From: an uncultured Flavobacteriaceae bacterium
GTDB taxonomy: Bacteria; Bacteroidota; Bacteroidia; Flavobacteriales; Flavobacteriaceae
Length of the DNA: 64,000 bases
Direction of reading: 5' to 3'
NCBI GenBank assembly: GCA_947493535.1
Contig: CANLRK010000002.1
Coordinates: forward strand, 248,001 to 312,000
A model generated the notes under the pieces. It saw nothing but the letters and a program-made list of their open reading frames with translations, was not told where the DNA came from and did no database searches. The position numbers and the translations under genes were made by a program. This document shows positions 43,065 through 52,403 of the stretch, in pieces (within the stretch, counting starts at the first letter, position 1; every line of letters begins with the position of its first letter).

Positions 43065-45050
43065 ATGAAATTCAATATAAAATCAGAGTTTGCACCAACA
43101 GGTGATCAACCACAAGCTATAAAGCAATTAGTAAAAGGGGTAAATCAAAATGAAAAGTACCAAACTTTACTTGGGGTTACAGGTTCAGGAAAAACATTTA
43201 CTGTAGCGAACGTTATTAATCAGGTTCAAAAGCCAACATTGGTTTTAGCACATAATAAAACTTTGGCAGCACAATTATATGCAGAGTTTAAAGAGTTTTT
43301 TCCTGAGAATGCAGTAGAATACTTCGTGTCATATTATGATTATTATCAGCCAGAGGCTTATATTCCAACATCTGGAGTATATATTGAAAAAGACTTATCT
43401 ATAAATGATGAAATAGAAAAATTGCGTTTAAGTGCAACATCATCCCTATTATCTGGTAGGAGAGATGTAATTGTGGTTGCTTCTGTGTCATGTTTATACG
43501 GTATAGGTAACCCTGTTGAATTTCAGAAAAATGTAATAGCATTAGAAAGAGATCAGGTAATTTCTAGAACAAAATTATTGCACCGTTTAGTACAAAGTTT
43601 GTATGCAAGAACAGAAGCTGAATTTACTAGAGGAACTTTTAGAATAAAAGGTGATACTTTAGATGTTTTTCCTGGTTATGAAGATAATGCATTCAGAATT
43701 CATTTTTTTGGTGATGAAATTGAAGAAATTGAAGCGTTTAATGTACAAACCAATGAGGTTCTTAGTAAATATGATAGACTAAATATTTATCCGGCAAACA
43801 TGTTTGTTACTTCGCCAGATGTCTTACAAAATGCCATACACAGTATTCAAGAGGATATGGTAAAACAAGTAGATTATTTTAAAGAAATAGGAAAACATTT
43901 GGAGGCAAAACGATTAAAAGAACGTACAGAATTTGATTTGGAAATGATTCGTGAATTAGGTTATTGCTCCGGAATTGAAAATTACTCAAGGTATTTAGAT
44001 GGTAGAGCTCCTGGGACAAGACCATTCTGTTTGTTAGATTATTTTCCAGATGACTATTTAATGGTAGTTGATGAAAGTCACGTAACAATTTCACAAGTTC
44101 ATGCCATGTATGGAGGGGATAGGAGTAGAAAAGAAAATTTAGTTGAATATGGTTTTCGTTTGCCAGCGGCAATGGATAATCGTCCATTAAAGTTTGAAGA
44201 GTTTGAAGCTATTCAAAATCAAGTGTTATATGTAAGTGCAACACCTTCAGATTATGAATTGCATAAAACAGATGGTATTTATGTAGAACAAGTTATTAGG
44301 CCAACAGGTTTGTTAGATCCTGAAATAGAAATACGTCCGAGTTTAAATCAAATAGATGATTTAGTGGAAGAAATTCAATTACGTGTAGAGAAAGATGAAC
44401 GTGTGTTGGTAACCACACTTACTAAACGAATGGCTGAAGAACTGACAAAGTATTTAACACGTATACAAATTCGTTGTAGATACATACATTCTGATGTTGA
44501 TACCTTAGAACGCGTTGAAATTATGCGTGATTTACGTTTAGGTTTGTTTGATGTACTAATAGGAGTAAACTTACTTCGTGAAGGGTTAGATTTGCCTGAG
44601 GTATCTTTAGTGGCTATTTTAGACGCTGATAAAGAAGGTTTTTTACGTAGTCATCGTTCTTTAACCCAAACCATAGGTAGGGCAGCCCGTAATATTAATG
44701 GTAAAGCCATTATGTATGCAGATAAAATTACGGGAAGTATGCAAAAAACCATTGATGAAACTAGCTACAGACGTAGCAAACAAATTAATTACAATACAGA
44801 AAACAATATTGTGCCAAAACCGTTAAACAAAAAAATAGCAAATACTTTAGCTAAAGACGAAGTTGAAACTTTTTATGATAACAATATAAAACAAGTAGCA
44901 GAGGAAGAAGCTGCTTATATGACAAAAACTGAATTAGAAAAGAAAATACGAGAAACTAAAAAGGCAATGGAAGCTGCCGCCAAAGAATTGGATTTTATGA
45001 AAGCAGCTCAATTACGTGATAAAATAAAAGCTTTAGAGGCTAATAGATAA
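43065..45050 (+). CDS. uvrB: Excinuclease ABC subunit B
   Basis: A 661-residue nucleotide-excision-repair helicase-like ATPase. Walker A is LGVTGSGKT (K43), the damage-probing beta-hairpin lies in YYDYYQPEAYIPTSGVYIEKD, the DEAD-like box is MVVDESHVTISQVHAMY, and motifs V-VI appear as GVNLLREGLDLPEVSLVAILDADKEG and QTIGRAARN. The C-terminal UVR domain (about 620-661; LEKKIRETKKAMEAAAKELDFMKAAQLRDKI) contacts UvrC and UvrA. Full length. Confidence 0.97.
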   Translation: MKFNIKSEFAPTGDQPQAIKQLVKGVNQNEKYQTLLGVTGSGKTFTVANVINQVQKPTLVLAHNKTLAAQLYAEFKEFFPENAVEYFVSYYDYYQPEAYIPTSGVYIEKDLSINDEIEKLRLSATSSLLSGRRDVIVVASVSCLYGIGNPVEFQKNVIALERDQVISRTKLLHRLVQSLYARTEAEFTRGTFRIKGDTLDVFPGYEDNAFRIHFFGDEIEEIEAFNVQTNEVLSKYDRLNIYPANMFVTSPDVLQNAIHSIQEDMVKQVDYFKEIGKHLEAKRLKERTEFDLEMIRELGYCSGIENYSRYLDGRAPGTRPFCLLDYFPDDYLMVVDESHVTISQVHAMYGGDRSRKENLVEYGFRLPAAMDNRPLKFEEFEAIQNQVLYVSATPSDYELHKTDGIYVEQVIRPTGLLDPEIEIRPSLNQIDDLVEEIQLRVEKDERVLVTTLTKRMAEELTKYLTRIQIRCRYIHSDVDTLERVEIMRDLRLGLFDVLIGVNLLREGLDLPEVSLVAILDADKEGFLRSHRSLTQTIGRAARNINGKAIMYADKITGSMQKTIDETSYRRSKQINYNTENNIVPKPLNKKIANTLAKDEVETFYDNNIKQVAEEEAAYMTKTELEKKIRETKKAMEAAAKELDFMKAAQLRDKIKALEANR

Positions 45051-45060
45051 TACGCTTCTT

Positions 45061-45597
45061 TTAATGTTCAGGTAATGCATATTTATCTTTAAGTGTTTGA
45101 TGTCTTTTATTTATTTTTTGCTCAAGTGTTTGTTCTTTTTCTAGCATATCTAATTTTAATTGTTGACTTCTATAAAACGCCTCTCTTTTATTTTGAGCTC
45201 TAAGTATATCAAGTTTGCGTTTGTTTTCAATACTATCTATAGCTCTACTAACACGACGGAATCCAATTTCATTTCTCAACTCATCTTCCTTATTGCTTCT
45301 AGCTTTTTTTATTTGAAACTGTTTATTGCTCTTTAATCGTGTTCTGTAAATACTATCTTTTCTATACAATTCATCAGCAAGCTCACGCTTATCTTCAAAT
45401 TTTTTATAAATATAACCGGATCGTTGCTCATTAATAGAAAGTATTCTGGCATCTTGCTTTTCCTGTAATGCTTGGTAATACTCTTTTTTGAGTTTTTTAA
45501 TCTCTTGATTATTGTTCTCTTTTAATTCGGTAATTGTTTGTCCTTGCACACTAAAGCATAAGAGTGCTAATAAGGAAAATAAGGCATAATTTTTCAT
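45061..45597 (-). CDS. Secreted coiled-coil-rich protein, function unknown
   Basis: A 178-residue protein with a signal peptide (about 1-19, ends VQGQ). The remainder is almost entirely charged heptad-like helix (ELKENNNQEIKKLKKEYYQ, KEQTLEQKINKRHQTLKD), so it is probably an elongated periplasmic coiled coil. No family was recognised. It converges on uvrB with ten bases between stops, and no terminator hairpin is evident there. Single gene. Confidence 0.6.
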   Translation of the reverse strand: MKNYALFSLLALLCFSVQGQTITELKENNNQEIKKLKKEYYQALQEKQDARILSINEQRSGYIYKKFEDKRELADELYRKDSIYRTRLKSNKQFQIKKARSNKEDELRNEIGFRRVSRAIDSIENKRKLDILRAQNKREAFYRSQQLKLDMLEKEQTLEQKINKRHQTLKDKYALPEH

Positions 45598-45788
45598 TGT
45601 ACTAGCGTAAAAGATTAATAATAGAAGTATTTATAATCTTTTTGAGGTAAGTAAGGTATTAAATAGCTTTTAGTGTTTTTACTAAAAAAATAAACTCAAT
45701 ACCTTATCAAATATAGCCAATTTTTTATAGAATTAAAAGTTAAACTTCATCTTAAGTATATAACAATCAGGTTTTTAATTTTAAAAAA

Positions 45789-45821
45789 AGAAGCCTAGTA
45801 TGTTTAGGTACTAGGCTTATG
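45789..45821 (-). terminator. Terminator of the MetA-type outer-membrane protein gene
   Basis: Perfect 10-bp stem (AAGCCTAGTA with TACTAGGCTT) around an 8-base loop, followed on the minus strand by CTTTTTTT. The rest of the gap 45598-45788 shows nothing recognisable. Confidence 0.82.
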
Positions 45822-45835
45822 AAGAAAAAAGCTAT

Positions 45836-46873
45836 TTATCCTTCGAAATCAATTTCATCTTTTTTGTTTTTCTTTTCTTTTTCACCGCTACCGTCTTTCT
45901 TTTTCTTTTTTCGATTTTTTCCTGCAGCATTTTCCTTTCTTTCAAGTTCATCTTCAGCACTGTTTTCATTTTCTGGATCTTTATGAAAATCTAATCGATA
46001 GGAGAAACCAACATTGAAACCAAATACAGACGGGGTATTTTTAGTGTTTAATGTTAGCCCCGCATCTAACTGAATATCTTTAGATAATAAATAGGCTCCA
46101 CCAAAACGAAAAAGCGAGTCAGCATAAATGTCGTTGAAGATACCTTGATGCTCGGCAAATAAGGCGGTTTTTTCGCTTAAAGCATGTGTTAATGTTAATA
46201 TGTAAGAATAAATTGGATAGTCAGTCATAAAAACTCTATCACCAATAAAGTTCATTGTAAACACCCATCCGCCAGACCAGTTATTTTGGGTAATAAGCAT
46301 TATTTTAGGGGAAATGGTAGGTTCTTCTAAATTGTAAAAATTAAAATTACTACCATAAACAAAAGGAGTATTAGTTAAGTTAAAATTCATGCCTGCATAA
46401 ACAGCAATAGAAGGAATAAGTGTTTTCCATTGAAATTTGTGGTTGGCATGGTAACTGTATAAATTCGGCTTTTCAGCTTCCTCACCATCTTTGGTTTTAT
46501 ATGGGTCAAAAAATAAATACTTAGCTCCAATAGTATTTATTTTAAAGTTTCCTAAAGACTCGGAATTTCCGTCAAGTTGATTTGTAAGTTTTCCAAATTG
46601 AAAACTACCACTTAAGTTAACTTCTAAGGCTTCTTTCCATATACCATACCTAAATTCATAAGCTAAACCACCACCTCCAAAATCGAATTTCCTAAGGTCA
46701 TGTTTATTTTTGTTATAAAAAATTCCGCCTTCTGCTTGAATGACATTTATACCTACAGAATAAGCTCCAGAGGAAGCACCTGGTCTGTTTGAATTAATAG
46801 TTTCTGTATATTGTGCTTGCACGCTATAGCTTAGTAAAAAGCATATTGCGAGTATAGTTCTGAAAAATGTCAT
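45836..46873 (-). CDS. Outer-membrane transporter-like protein (phenol MetA/DUF-type barrel) with a lysine-rich tail
   Basis: A 345-residue protein with a signal peptide (about 1-21, ends VQAQ). The mature start TETINSNRPGASSGAYSVG and the following alternating strands (VIQAEGGIFYN, LEVNLSGSFQFGKL, FGFNVGFSYRLDF) match the MetA-pathway/transporter barrel family. About 45 residues of tail follow the last strand and are extremely Lys/Glu rich (GKNRKKKKKDGSGEKEKKNKKDE), ending in IDFEG. A tail after the final barrel strand is unusual and would face the periplasm. ATG at 46873 is chosen for the signal peptide; an upstream start adds 13 hydrophilic residues. Substrate unknown. Confidence 0.75.
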   Translation of the reverse strand: MTFFRTILAICFLLSYSVQAQYTETINSNRPGASSGAYSVGINVIQAEGGIFYNKNKHDLRKFDFGGGGLAYEFRYGIWKEALEVNLSGSFQFGKLTNQLDGNSESLGNFKINTIGAKYLFFDPYKTKDGEEAEKPNLYSYHANHKFQWKTLIPSIAVYAGMNFNLTNTPFVYGSNFNFYNLEEPTISPKIMLITQNNWSGGWVFTMNFIGDRVFMTDYPIYSYILTLTHALSEKTALFAEHQGIFNDIYADSLFRFGGAYLLSKDIQLDAGLTLNTKNTPSVFGFNVGFSYRLDFHKDPENENSAEDELERKENAAGKNRKKKKKDGSGEKEKKNKKDEIDFEG

Positions 46874-46960
46874 AGACTTGTTTTTTTGTGTAATGTGGAT
46901 ATAAAAATACATTTTCTTTTAAAATATATCCGCTCTCTAGTTAAAAAAGTGTTATCATCC

Positions 46961-46989
46961 TTGTGCATACTTATTTTTGTGTAGTTTTG
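46961..46989 (+). promoter_or_regulatory. Promoter of the DUF4834-YfhO-GT4 operon (TTG-N18-TAGTTTTG)
   Basis: -33 TTG at 46961-46963, 18-base spacer, -7 TAGTTTTG at 46982-46989. Leader to the ATG at 47041 is about 45 bases. Spacing and both boxes fit the Bacteroidota consensus. Confidence 0.62.
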
Positions 46990-47040
46990 TAAGGCAAACA
47001 CTAAAGATTATAGTGTTTTTTAGATTAAAAAGAAGAAAAT

Positions 47041-47286
47041 ATGATTTATCAGTTATTAAGAACTATTGTAATTATTTTAGCAGTATATTACATAGGTAAA
47101 TTCTTAATGAGAATTTTTGCCCCAGTATTAATGAGGTATGCAGCAGGAAAAATGGAACAAAAGGTAAAAGAACAGTTTCAGCAACAATACCAACAACAAA
47201 ATACCGAACAAACTACTTCAAAAACAAAAATGAAATCCTCTTCTAAAAAAGTAGGAGAATATATTGATTTTGAAGAAATTGACTAG
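47041..47286 (+). CDS. DUF4834 family small membrane protein
   Basis: An 81-residue protein with one membrane helix near the N-terminus (about 4-24, LLRTIVIILAVYYIGKFLM) and a Gln/Lys-rich tail ending in the family's typical VGEYIDFEEID motif. Function unknown. It precedes the YfhO gene by 11 bases, an arrangement common in Flavobacteriia, suggesting a shared envelope role. Confidence 0.85.
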   Translation: MIYQLLRTIVIILAVYYIGKFLMRIFAPVLMRYAAGKMEQKVKEQFQQQYQQQNTEQTTSKTKMKSSSKKVGEYIDFEEID

Positions 47287-47297
47287 CCTTTAAATTT

Positions 47298-49724
47298 ATG
47301 AACCTTACGTTTAAAAAAGCACTTCCGCATATTATAGTAGTGTTGTTATTTATAATAGCAGCAGTATTTTATTTTTCTCCTGTATTACAGGGAAAACAAA
47401 TAAAACAATCAGACATTACACAATTTATAGGAATGTCTAAACAGCAAAAGGATTTTAAAGCTGTTGAAGGCGAAGAAACTTATTGGACTGATGCAGCCTT
47501 TGGAGGAATGCCAACGTATCAGTTAGGTGCTAATTATCCGCATAATTACATAAAAAAACTAGATAGGTTTTTACGATTTTTACCTCGCCCAGCGGATTAT
47601 GTCTTTCTTTATTTTACTTGCTTTTATGTGTTATTGTTAGTACTCAAGGTAGATTGGCGTTTTGCTCTTTTAGGTAGTTTTGCTTTTGGTTTTTCTACGT
47701 ATTACATTATAATATTGGGGGTAGGTCATAATGCAAAAGCTCATGCTATTGCATATATGCCATTAGTTTTATCAGGTATTTTTTTGGTGTTTAGAAAAAA
47801 GTATTTACTCGGATTCATAACTACAGCTATAGCTATGGGACTTGAGTTGAGTGCTAATCATTTTCAAATGACGTATTATTTGCTACTATTAGTACTTATA
47901 ATAGGCTTAGTATATTTAGTTGATGCATTTAAAAAGAAAGAGTTAAAACATTTCTTTAAAGCAGTAGGAATTATGTCTGTAGCTGTAATGTTTTCTTTAG
48001 CATTAAACGCTACTAATTTATTAGCTACTTCAGAATATGCCAAGGAAAGTACACGTAGTAAAAGCGAATTAACCATAAACCCTGACGGCTCTTTAAAAGA
48101 AAGTACTAATGGTTTAAGTAAAGAGTATATAACTGAATACAGTTATGGAATAGCTGAGAGTTTTAATTTATTTGTCCCTCGCTTATTTGGTGGGTCAAAT
48201 AATGAACCAATTGATAAGAAAGCTGAAGTTGTAACAAAAATGCAACGAATGTTTGGTATATCTAGTAAAGAGTCTCAAGAGTTTGCAGGAAAGTTAATGT
48301 ATTGGGCAGACCAAACTTATGTTGCAGCTCCTGCATATTTAGGGGCCGTTGTGTTATTTTTATTTGTATTAGGTTTGTTTTTAGTAAAAGGACGTTTACG
48401 CTATTGGGTAGTTATAGCAGCAGTGTTTACGCTGTTACTTTCTTGGGGTAAAAACTTTAGTTTTTTAACTAACTTTTTTATTGATTATGTTCCTTTGTAT
48501 GATAAATTTAGAGCTGTTTCTTCTATTCAGGTTATTATAGAGTTAATAGTACCTATCTTGGCAGTTTTTGGTTTGTATAAATTTTTAAATAAGTATGAAC
48601 AAACTGAAAATAAATTTAAAGCATTAAAATTTACTGTAGCTATTACTTCAGGATTAGCATTAATGTTCTATTTGTTTAAAGGTAGTTTGTTCGATTTTGT
48701 AAGTAATCGTGATGGAATGTTGTTAGAAAATTATGGGCCAGATTTTTTAGCTGCTATAAAGAATCAACGAGAAGCACTATTTGCTGCAGATGTTTTTAGA
48801 AGTTTAGCATTTGTATTAGTTACAGGTGTTGTTCTGTTTCTATATTTAAAAGATAAACTTAAAGAAAACGTTGTACTCTTGCTAATCGGGCTATTGATAG
48901 TGTTAGACTTGGTAGTTGTAGATAGGCGTTATGTAAATTCAGATAATTTTGTTGCTGCTAGAGAAATAAATAACCCTTTTTATAAAACACAAGCCGATGC
49001 ACAAATATTAAAAGATACATCACATTATCGTGTATTAGATTTCAGTAATAACCCGTTTAATACGGCACGTACTTCTTATTTTCATAAGGCGTTTGGTGGT
49101 TATCATGCGGCTAAACCAAAACGCGCATCTGATATTTTTGATTTCTACATCAGTAAAAATAAAATGGAAGTAGTTAATATGTTAAATATTAAATACATCA
49201 TACAAGAAAAAGAAGGTAGGTTAGTAGCCCTTAACAATCCTTATGCAAACGGAAATGCATGGTTTGTAAATAAAATTGAAACAGTAAAAAATGCAAATGA
49301 GGAAATATTAGCATTAGACACCTTACCATTAAGAACAGCTGCTGTAGTTTTAAAGGATGAAGTTCAGTTAGAATCTAATTATAGACTTGATTCTTTAGCA
49401 AATATAAAACTAACTAGTTACAAGCCTAATCATTTAGTATATGAAACTACAAATGCAAACGATGGCGTAGCTATATTTTCTGAAATGTATTATAAAAACG
49501 GTTGGAAAGCAAGTATAGATGGCGTAGTACAACCACATTTTAAAGCAAACTATTTATTACGTGGTTTAGTTATACCAAAAGGGACTCATAAAATAGAGTT
49601 TACATTTGAGCCAAAGGTAATTGAAACAGGAAGCAGAATTGCATTGGCCTCTTCTATAGGTTTTTTATTATTAGTTTTAGGTGGTCTTTTTTATACAATT
49701 AAACAACGCAAAAGTAACGCTTAG
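47298..49724 (+). CDS. YfhO family membrane protein (GT-C-like)
   Basis: An 808-residue polytopic membrane protein with about thirteen helices (residues 10-540 and a last helix near 780-800) and a large extracytoplasmic C-terminal domain (about 555-780). The first loop has SDITQFIGMSKQQKDF, and later blocks ANHFQMTYY and YWADQTYVAAPAYLG are typical of YfhO. YfhO-type proteins are GT-C-like transferases thought to glycosylate surface polymers or lipoteichoic acid in Firmicutes; in Bacteroidota the substrate is unknown. It forms an operon with DUF4834 and the GT4 gene 5 bases downstream. Confidence 0.88.
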   Translation: MNLTFKKALPHIIVVLLFIIAAVFYFSPVLQGKQIKQSDITQFIGMSKQQKDFKAVEGEETYWTDAAFGGMPTYQLGANYPHNYIKKLDRFLRFLPRPADYVFLYFTCFYVLLLVLKVDWRFALLGSFAFGFSTYYIIILGVGHNAKAHAIAYMPLVLSGIFLVFRKKYLLGFITTAIAMGLELSANHFQMTYYLLLLVLIIGLVYLVDAFKKKELKHFFKAVGIMSVAVMFSLALNATNLLATSEYAKESTRSKSELTINPDGSLKESTNGLSKEYITEYSYGIAESFNLFVPRLFGGSNNEPIDKKAEVVTKMQRMFGISSKESQEFAGKLMYWADQTYVAAPAYLGAVVLFLFVLGLFLVKGRLRYWVVIAAVFTLLLSWGKNFSFLTNFFIDYVPLYDKFRAVSSIQVIIELIVPILAVFGLYKFLNKYEQTENKFKALKFTVAITSGLALMFYLFKGSLFDFVSNRDGMLLENYGPDFLAAIKNQREALFAADVFRSLAFVLVTGVVLFLYLKDKLKENVVLLLIGLLIVLDLVVVDRRYVNSDNFVAAREINNPFYKTQADAQILKDTSHYRVLDFSNNPFNTARTSYFHKAFGGYHAAKPKRASDIFDFYISKNKMEVVNMLNIKYIIQEKEGRLVALNNPYANGNAWFVNKIETVKNANEEILALDTLPLRTAAVVLKDEVQLESNYRLDSLANIKLTSYKPNHLVYETTNANDGVAIFSEMYYKNGWKASIDGVVQPHFKANYLLRGLVIPKGTHKIEFTFEPKVIETGSRIALASSIGFLLLVLGGLFYTIKQRKSNA

Positions 49725-49729
49725 TTAAA

Positions 49730-51013
49730 ATGTCAAAAAAGGTATTAATCATCACGTATTATTGGCCTCCATCAGGAGGCCCAGGTGTACAACGATGGTT
49801 GAAATTTGTTAAATATTTACCGGAATTTGATATTGAACCCATAGTTTATATTCCTGAAAACCCTAATTATCCTCTGTTAGACGAAGCTTTAACAAGAGAG
49901 GTTTCTGATACGGTTACTATTATAAAACAACCAATTTTTGAACCCTATAAAATCGCTTCGTTGTTTTCAAAAACGAAAACCAAATCAATTGCTTCTGGTT
50001 TAATTAATGCTAAAAAACAATCTGTTGTAGAAAAATTGTTGTTATATATAAGAGGTAATTTTTTTATCCCGGATGCAAGAAAATTTTGGGTAAAACCTTC
50101 TGTAAACTATTTAAGAAAATATATTGAAACCCATCAAATAGAAACTATAATCACAACAGGGCCTCCGCATAGTTTGCATTTAATTGGTTTAGCACTAAAA
50201 GAACAATTGCCTATAAAGTGGTATGCTGATTTTCGTGATCCTTGGACAACTATTGGTTATCATCATAAAATGAAACTAACAAAAGCTTCTCAGAAAAAGC
50301 ATCAATTGTTAGAGCGAGAAGTTTTACAAAAAGCAAATCATGTTATAACTACGAGTGAAACCACAAAACAAGAATTTTCAAGGTTAACCAAACAACCAAT
50401 TACTGTTATCACTAATGGTTATGACGATAGAAGCATTACAACACCTGTAATTTTAGATAGTAAGTTTAGTTTAGCTCATATAGGCTCGTTGTTAACAGGA
50501 AGAAACCCTGAAGTATTATGGAAAGCTATAGCTGAATTGTTAGAGGAACTACCTAACTTTAAAAATGATTTTGAATTAAAATTAATAGGAGCTGTAAGTG
50601 AAGATGTTTTAGCTACGATTAATCTATATGGTTTAGAAAAATATGTTCATTTAAAAGGATATTTACCTCATTTAGAAGCACAACAAGAACAACGAAAATC
50701 TCAGGTATTATTATTAATAGAAATAGATTCAGAAGTAACAAAATGTATTATACCTGGTAAGTTATTTGAGTATATGCAATCTCATCGTCCAATTTTAGCT
50801 TTTGGCCCTGAGAATTCTGATTTTAAAACAATAATAAAAGAAACAAATACGGGAAGTTGTTTTACTTATGCCATGAGTTCAAAAGCACTTGTAAAAGAAA
50901 AAATTAAAAGTCATTACGAGGCTTATCAAAACAATAGGTTAACCTCTTCAGGCATCGGAATAAATAAATATCATCGGAAATCATTAACTGAAGCTCTTTC
51001 AAAATTATTATAG
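49730..51013 (+). CDS. Glycosyltransferase family 4-like protein
   Basis: A 427-residue GT-B enzyme. N-terminal acceptor domain starts VLIITYYWPPSGGPGVQRWLKFVKYL, with the GGPG loop and the TTGPPHSLHLIGLAL helix. The YADFRDPW block follows, and the donor half has IGSLLTGRNPEVLWKAI and IPGKLFEYMQSHRPILAFGPENSD. The glutamate in KLFEYM replaces the usual E-x7-E pair. It is translationally linked to the YfhO gene (5-base gap). Substrate unknown. Confidence 0.9.
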   Translation: MSKKVLIITYYWPPSGGPGVQRWLKFVKYLPEFDIEPIVYIPENPNYPLLDEALTREVSDTVTIIKQPIFEPYKIASLFSKTKTKSIASGLINAKKQSVVEKLLLYIRGNFFIPDARKFWVKPSVNYLRKYIETHQIETIITTGPPHSLHLIGLALKEQLPIKWYADFRDPWTTIGYHHKMKLTKASQKKHQLLEREVLQKANHVITTSETTKQEFSRLTKQPITVITNGYDDRSITTPVILDSKFSLAHIGSLLTGRNPEVLWKAIAELLEELPNFKNDFELKLIGAVSEDVLATINLYGLEKYVHLKGYLPHLEAQQEQRKSQVLLLIEIDSEVTKCIIPGKLFEYMQSHRPILAFGPENSDFKTIIKETNTGSCFTYAMSSKALVKEKIKSHYEAYQNNRLTSSGIGINKYHRKSLTEALSKLL

Positions 51014-51128
51014 TTTTTTACGATATATACATAAAAATAACAGTTCACAGAAAAAAAGAGCTGTTTGACAAATTTTTTATGTAAGTTTTAAAAAAATATA
51101 GTTACTTGTCTCGCCCCAAAAAATTAAT

Positions 51129-52238
51129 ATGACAATAAAACTACCCAAAAAAACTACCCAAATATTCAAAACAGCCAATCATTTACTGTTTTTTATACTG
51201 TTGTTACCAGTTACATTAGTAGCTCAAATACCAGCAGGTTATTACTTATCTGCAGAGGGTTACGCAGATGATGCTTTAAAATATCAGCTAAACCAAATAA
51301 TTGATTACCATACAGAGTTTGAGTATACAAGTTCTACTACAGATGTGTGGGATATTTTAAAGGAAACCGATAAAGATCCAAACAACCCTGATAATGTAAT
51401 TTTAATTTATTCAGGAGTTTCCGTAAATGGCGCTCAAGAGTACAACAATACTAATGGTTGGACCCGCGAACATGTTTGGGCTAAATCGCGAGGTGATTTT
51501 GGAACTGCTTTAGGACCGGGTACAGATGTGCATGCATTAAGACCGTTAGATGCTAATACAAATTCAACAAGAAGTAATAGGGGCTTTGATAACTGTAATG
51601 ACTGTTCTTTTGTATATGATAAATGGTCAAACAACACAAATTCAATGAAGGATAATGTTGAATGGACTTTTGAACCTAGACCAGAAGTGAAGGGAGATGT
51701 AGCTAGAATGTTGTTTTATATGGCAGTACGTTATGAAGGGTATGACGGATATCCTGATTTAGAGCTTTCAGAAAGTATACTTCCATCTAACGACAATTCT
51801 CCATTTCATGGAAAGTTATCTACATTATTAGAATGGCATAGGAATGATCCTGTTGATGAATGGGAGGAAAATAGAAATGATATTATTTATTATGATTTTC
51901 AAGATAATAGAAATCCGTTTATAGATCATCCTGAAATTGCAGAGCATTTATGGGGAACTAAAACAGGAATTAATTGGCCAGAAATGCCTTTAGATATTGC
52001 TGGCTTTAATCAAGAAAATATTAAAATGTATCCTAATCCAGCACAAAATTTTATTACAATATCTGGTGTAAAAGGAGAAGCTACTTTAGAAATATTTGAT
52101 ACAGTAGGTAGAGTTGTTTATACTAATGTTATTACAACAAATAATCAAGTAATTAATGTTAATCAATTACATGGGGTTTACCTTATGCGTTTAACAAAAG
52201 GAGATGCTGCTATTGTACAAAGAATGGTTATTCAATAA
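51129..52238 (+). CDS. Secreted endonuclease I family nuclease with T9SS type A sorting domain
   Basis: A 369-residue secreted nuclease. Signal peptide about 1-32 (LLLPVTLVAQ). The endonuclease I (EndA/Vvn-like His-Me finger) domain spans about 35-275 with TREHVWAKS (H115), DVHALRPLDANTNSTRSN (H135, N143, N150) and the DNCNDCSF cysteine pair for a disulfide. The C-terminal type A sorting domain (about 290-369) has IKMYPNPAQNFITISG, LEIFDTVGRVV and LHGVYLMRLTKG. It probably degrades extracellular DNA for nutrients or biofilm turnover. Monocistronic. Confidence 0.93.
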   Translation: MTIKLPKKTTQIFKTANHLLFFILLLPVTLVAQIPAGYYLSAEGYADDALKYQLNQIIDYHTEFEYTSSTTDVWDILKETDKDPNNPDNVILIYSGVSVNGAQEYNNTNGWTREHVWAKSRGDFGTALGPGTDVHALRPLDANTNSTRSNRGFDNCNDCSFVYDKWSNNTNSMKDNVEWTFEPRPEVKGDVARMLFYMAVRYEGYDGYPDLELSESILPSNDNSPFHGKLSTLLEWHRNDPVDEWEENRNDIIYYDFQDNRNPFIDHPEIAEHLWGTKTGINWPEMPLDIAGFNQENIKMYPNPAQNFITISGVKGEATLEIFDTVGRVVYTNVITTNNQVINVNQLHGVYLMRLTKGDAAIVQRMVIQ

Positions 52239-52294
52239 TATATTTATATAAAGTGTGAAGTAAGTAGTCAGTGGTTAATTTAACTTCACTTAAT

Positions 52295-52322
52295 AGGCAG
52301 CCTAATGGGCTGTCTTTTTTAT
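52295..52322 (+). terminator. Rho-independent terminator after the endonuclease gene
   Basis: A 9-bp stem with two wobbles (AGGCAGCCT with GGGCTGTCT) and an AAT loop followed by six or more T residues, 56 bases past the stop. Confidence 0.8.
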
Positions 52323-52373
52323 TAAATTATTGTTAAATTAAATATGACACCTTAAAAATATAGAATTGTTTTA

Positions 52374-52381
52374 TATATTTG
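52374..52381 (+). promoter_or_regulatory. -7 element (TATATTTG) of the marR-yceI operon
   Basis: Exact TAnnTTTG match 22 bases before the ATG at 52404. It overlaps a short palindrome (52377-52392) described separately. Confidence 0.5.
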
Positions 52382-52392
52382 TGTATACAAAT
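52377..52392. promoter_or_regulatory. Candidate MarR operator palindrome overlapping the promoter
   Basis: ATTTGT-GTAT-ACAAAT: perfect 6-bp arms around four central bases. The left arm covers the end of the -7 box and the right arm the likely start site. MarR proteins bind palindromes of about this size and commonly repress their own operon, so autoregulation is a reasonable inference. Confidence 0.45.
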
Positions 52393-52403
52393 GTTGTCTG
52401 TAC

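Noticed and set aside
51037-51066. Weak inverted repeat AACAGTTC/GAGCTGTT after the GT4 gene
   Set aside because: Eleven-base loop and poor T tract; may be chance in AT-rich DNA.
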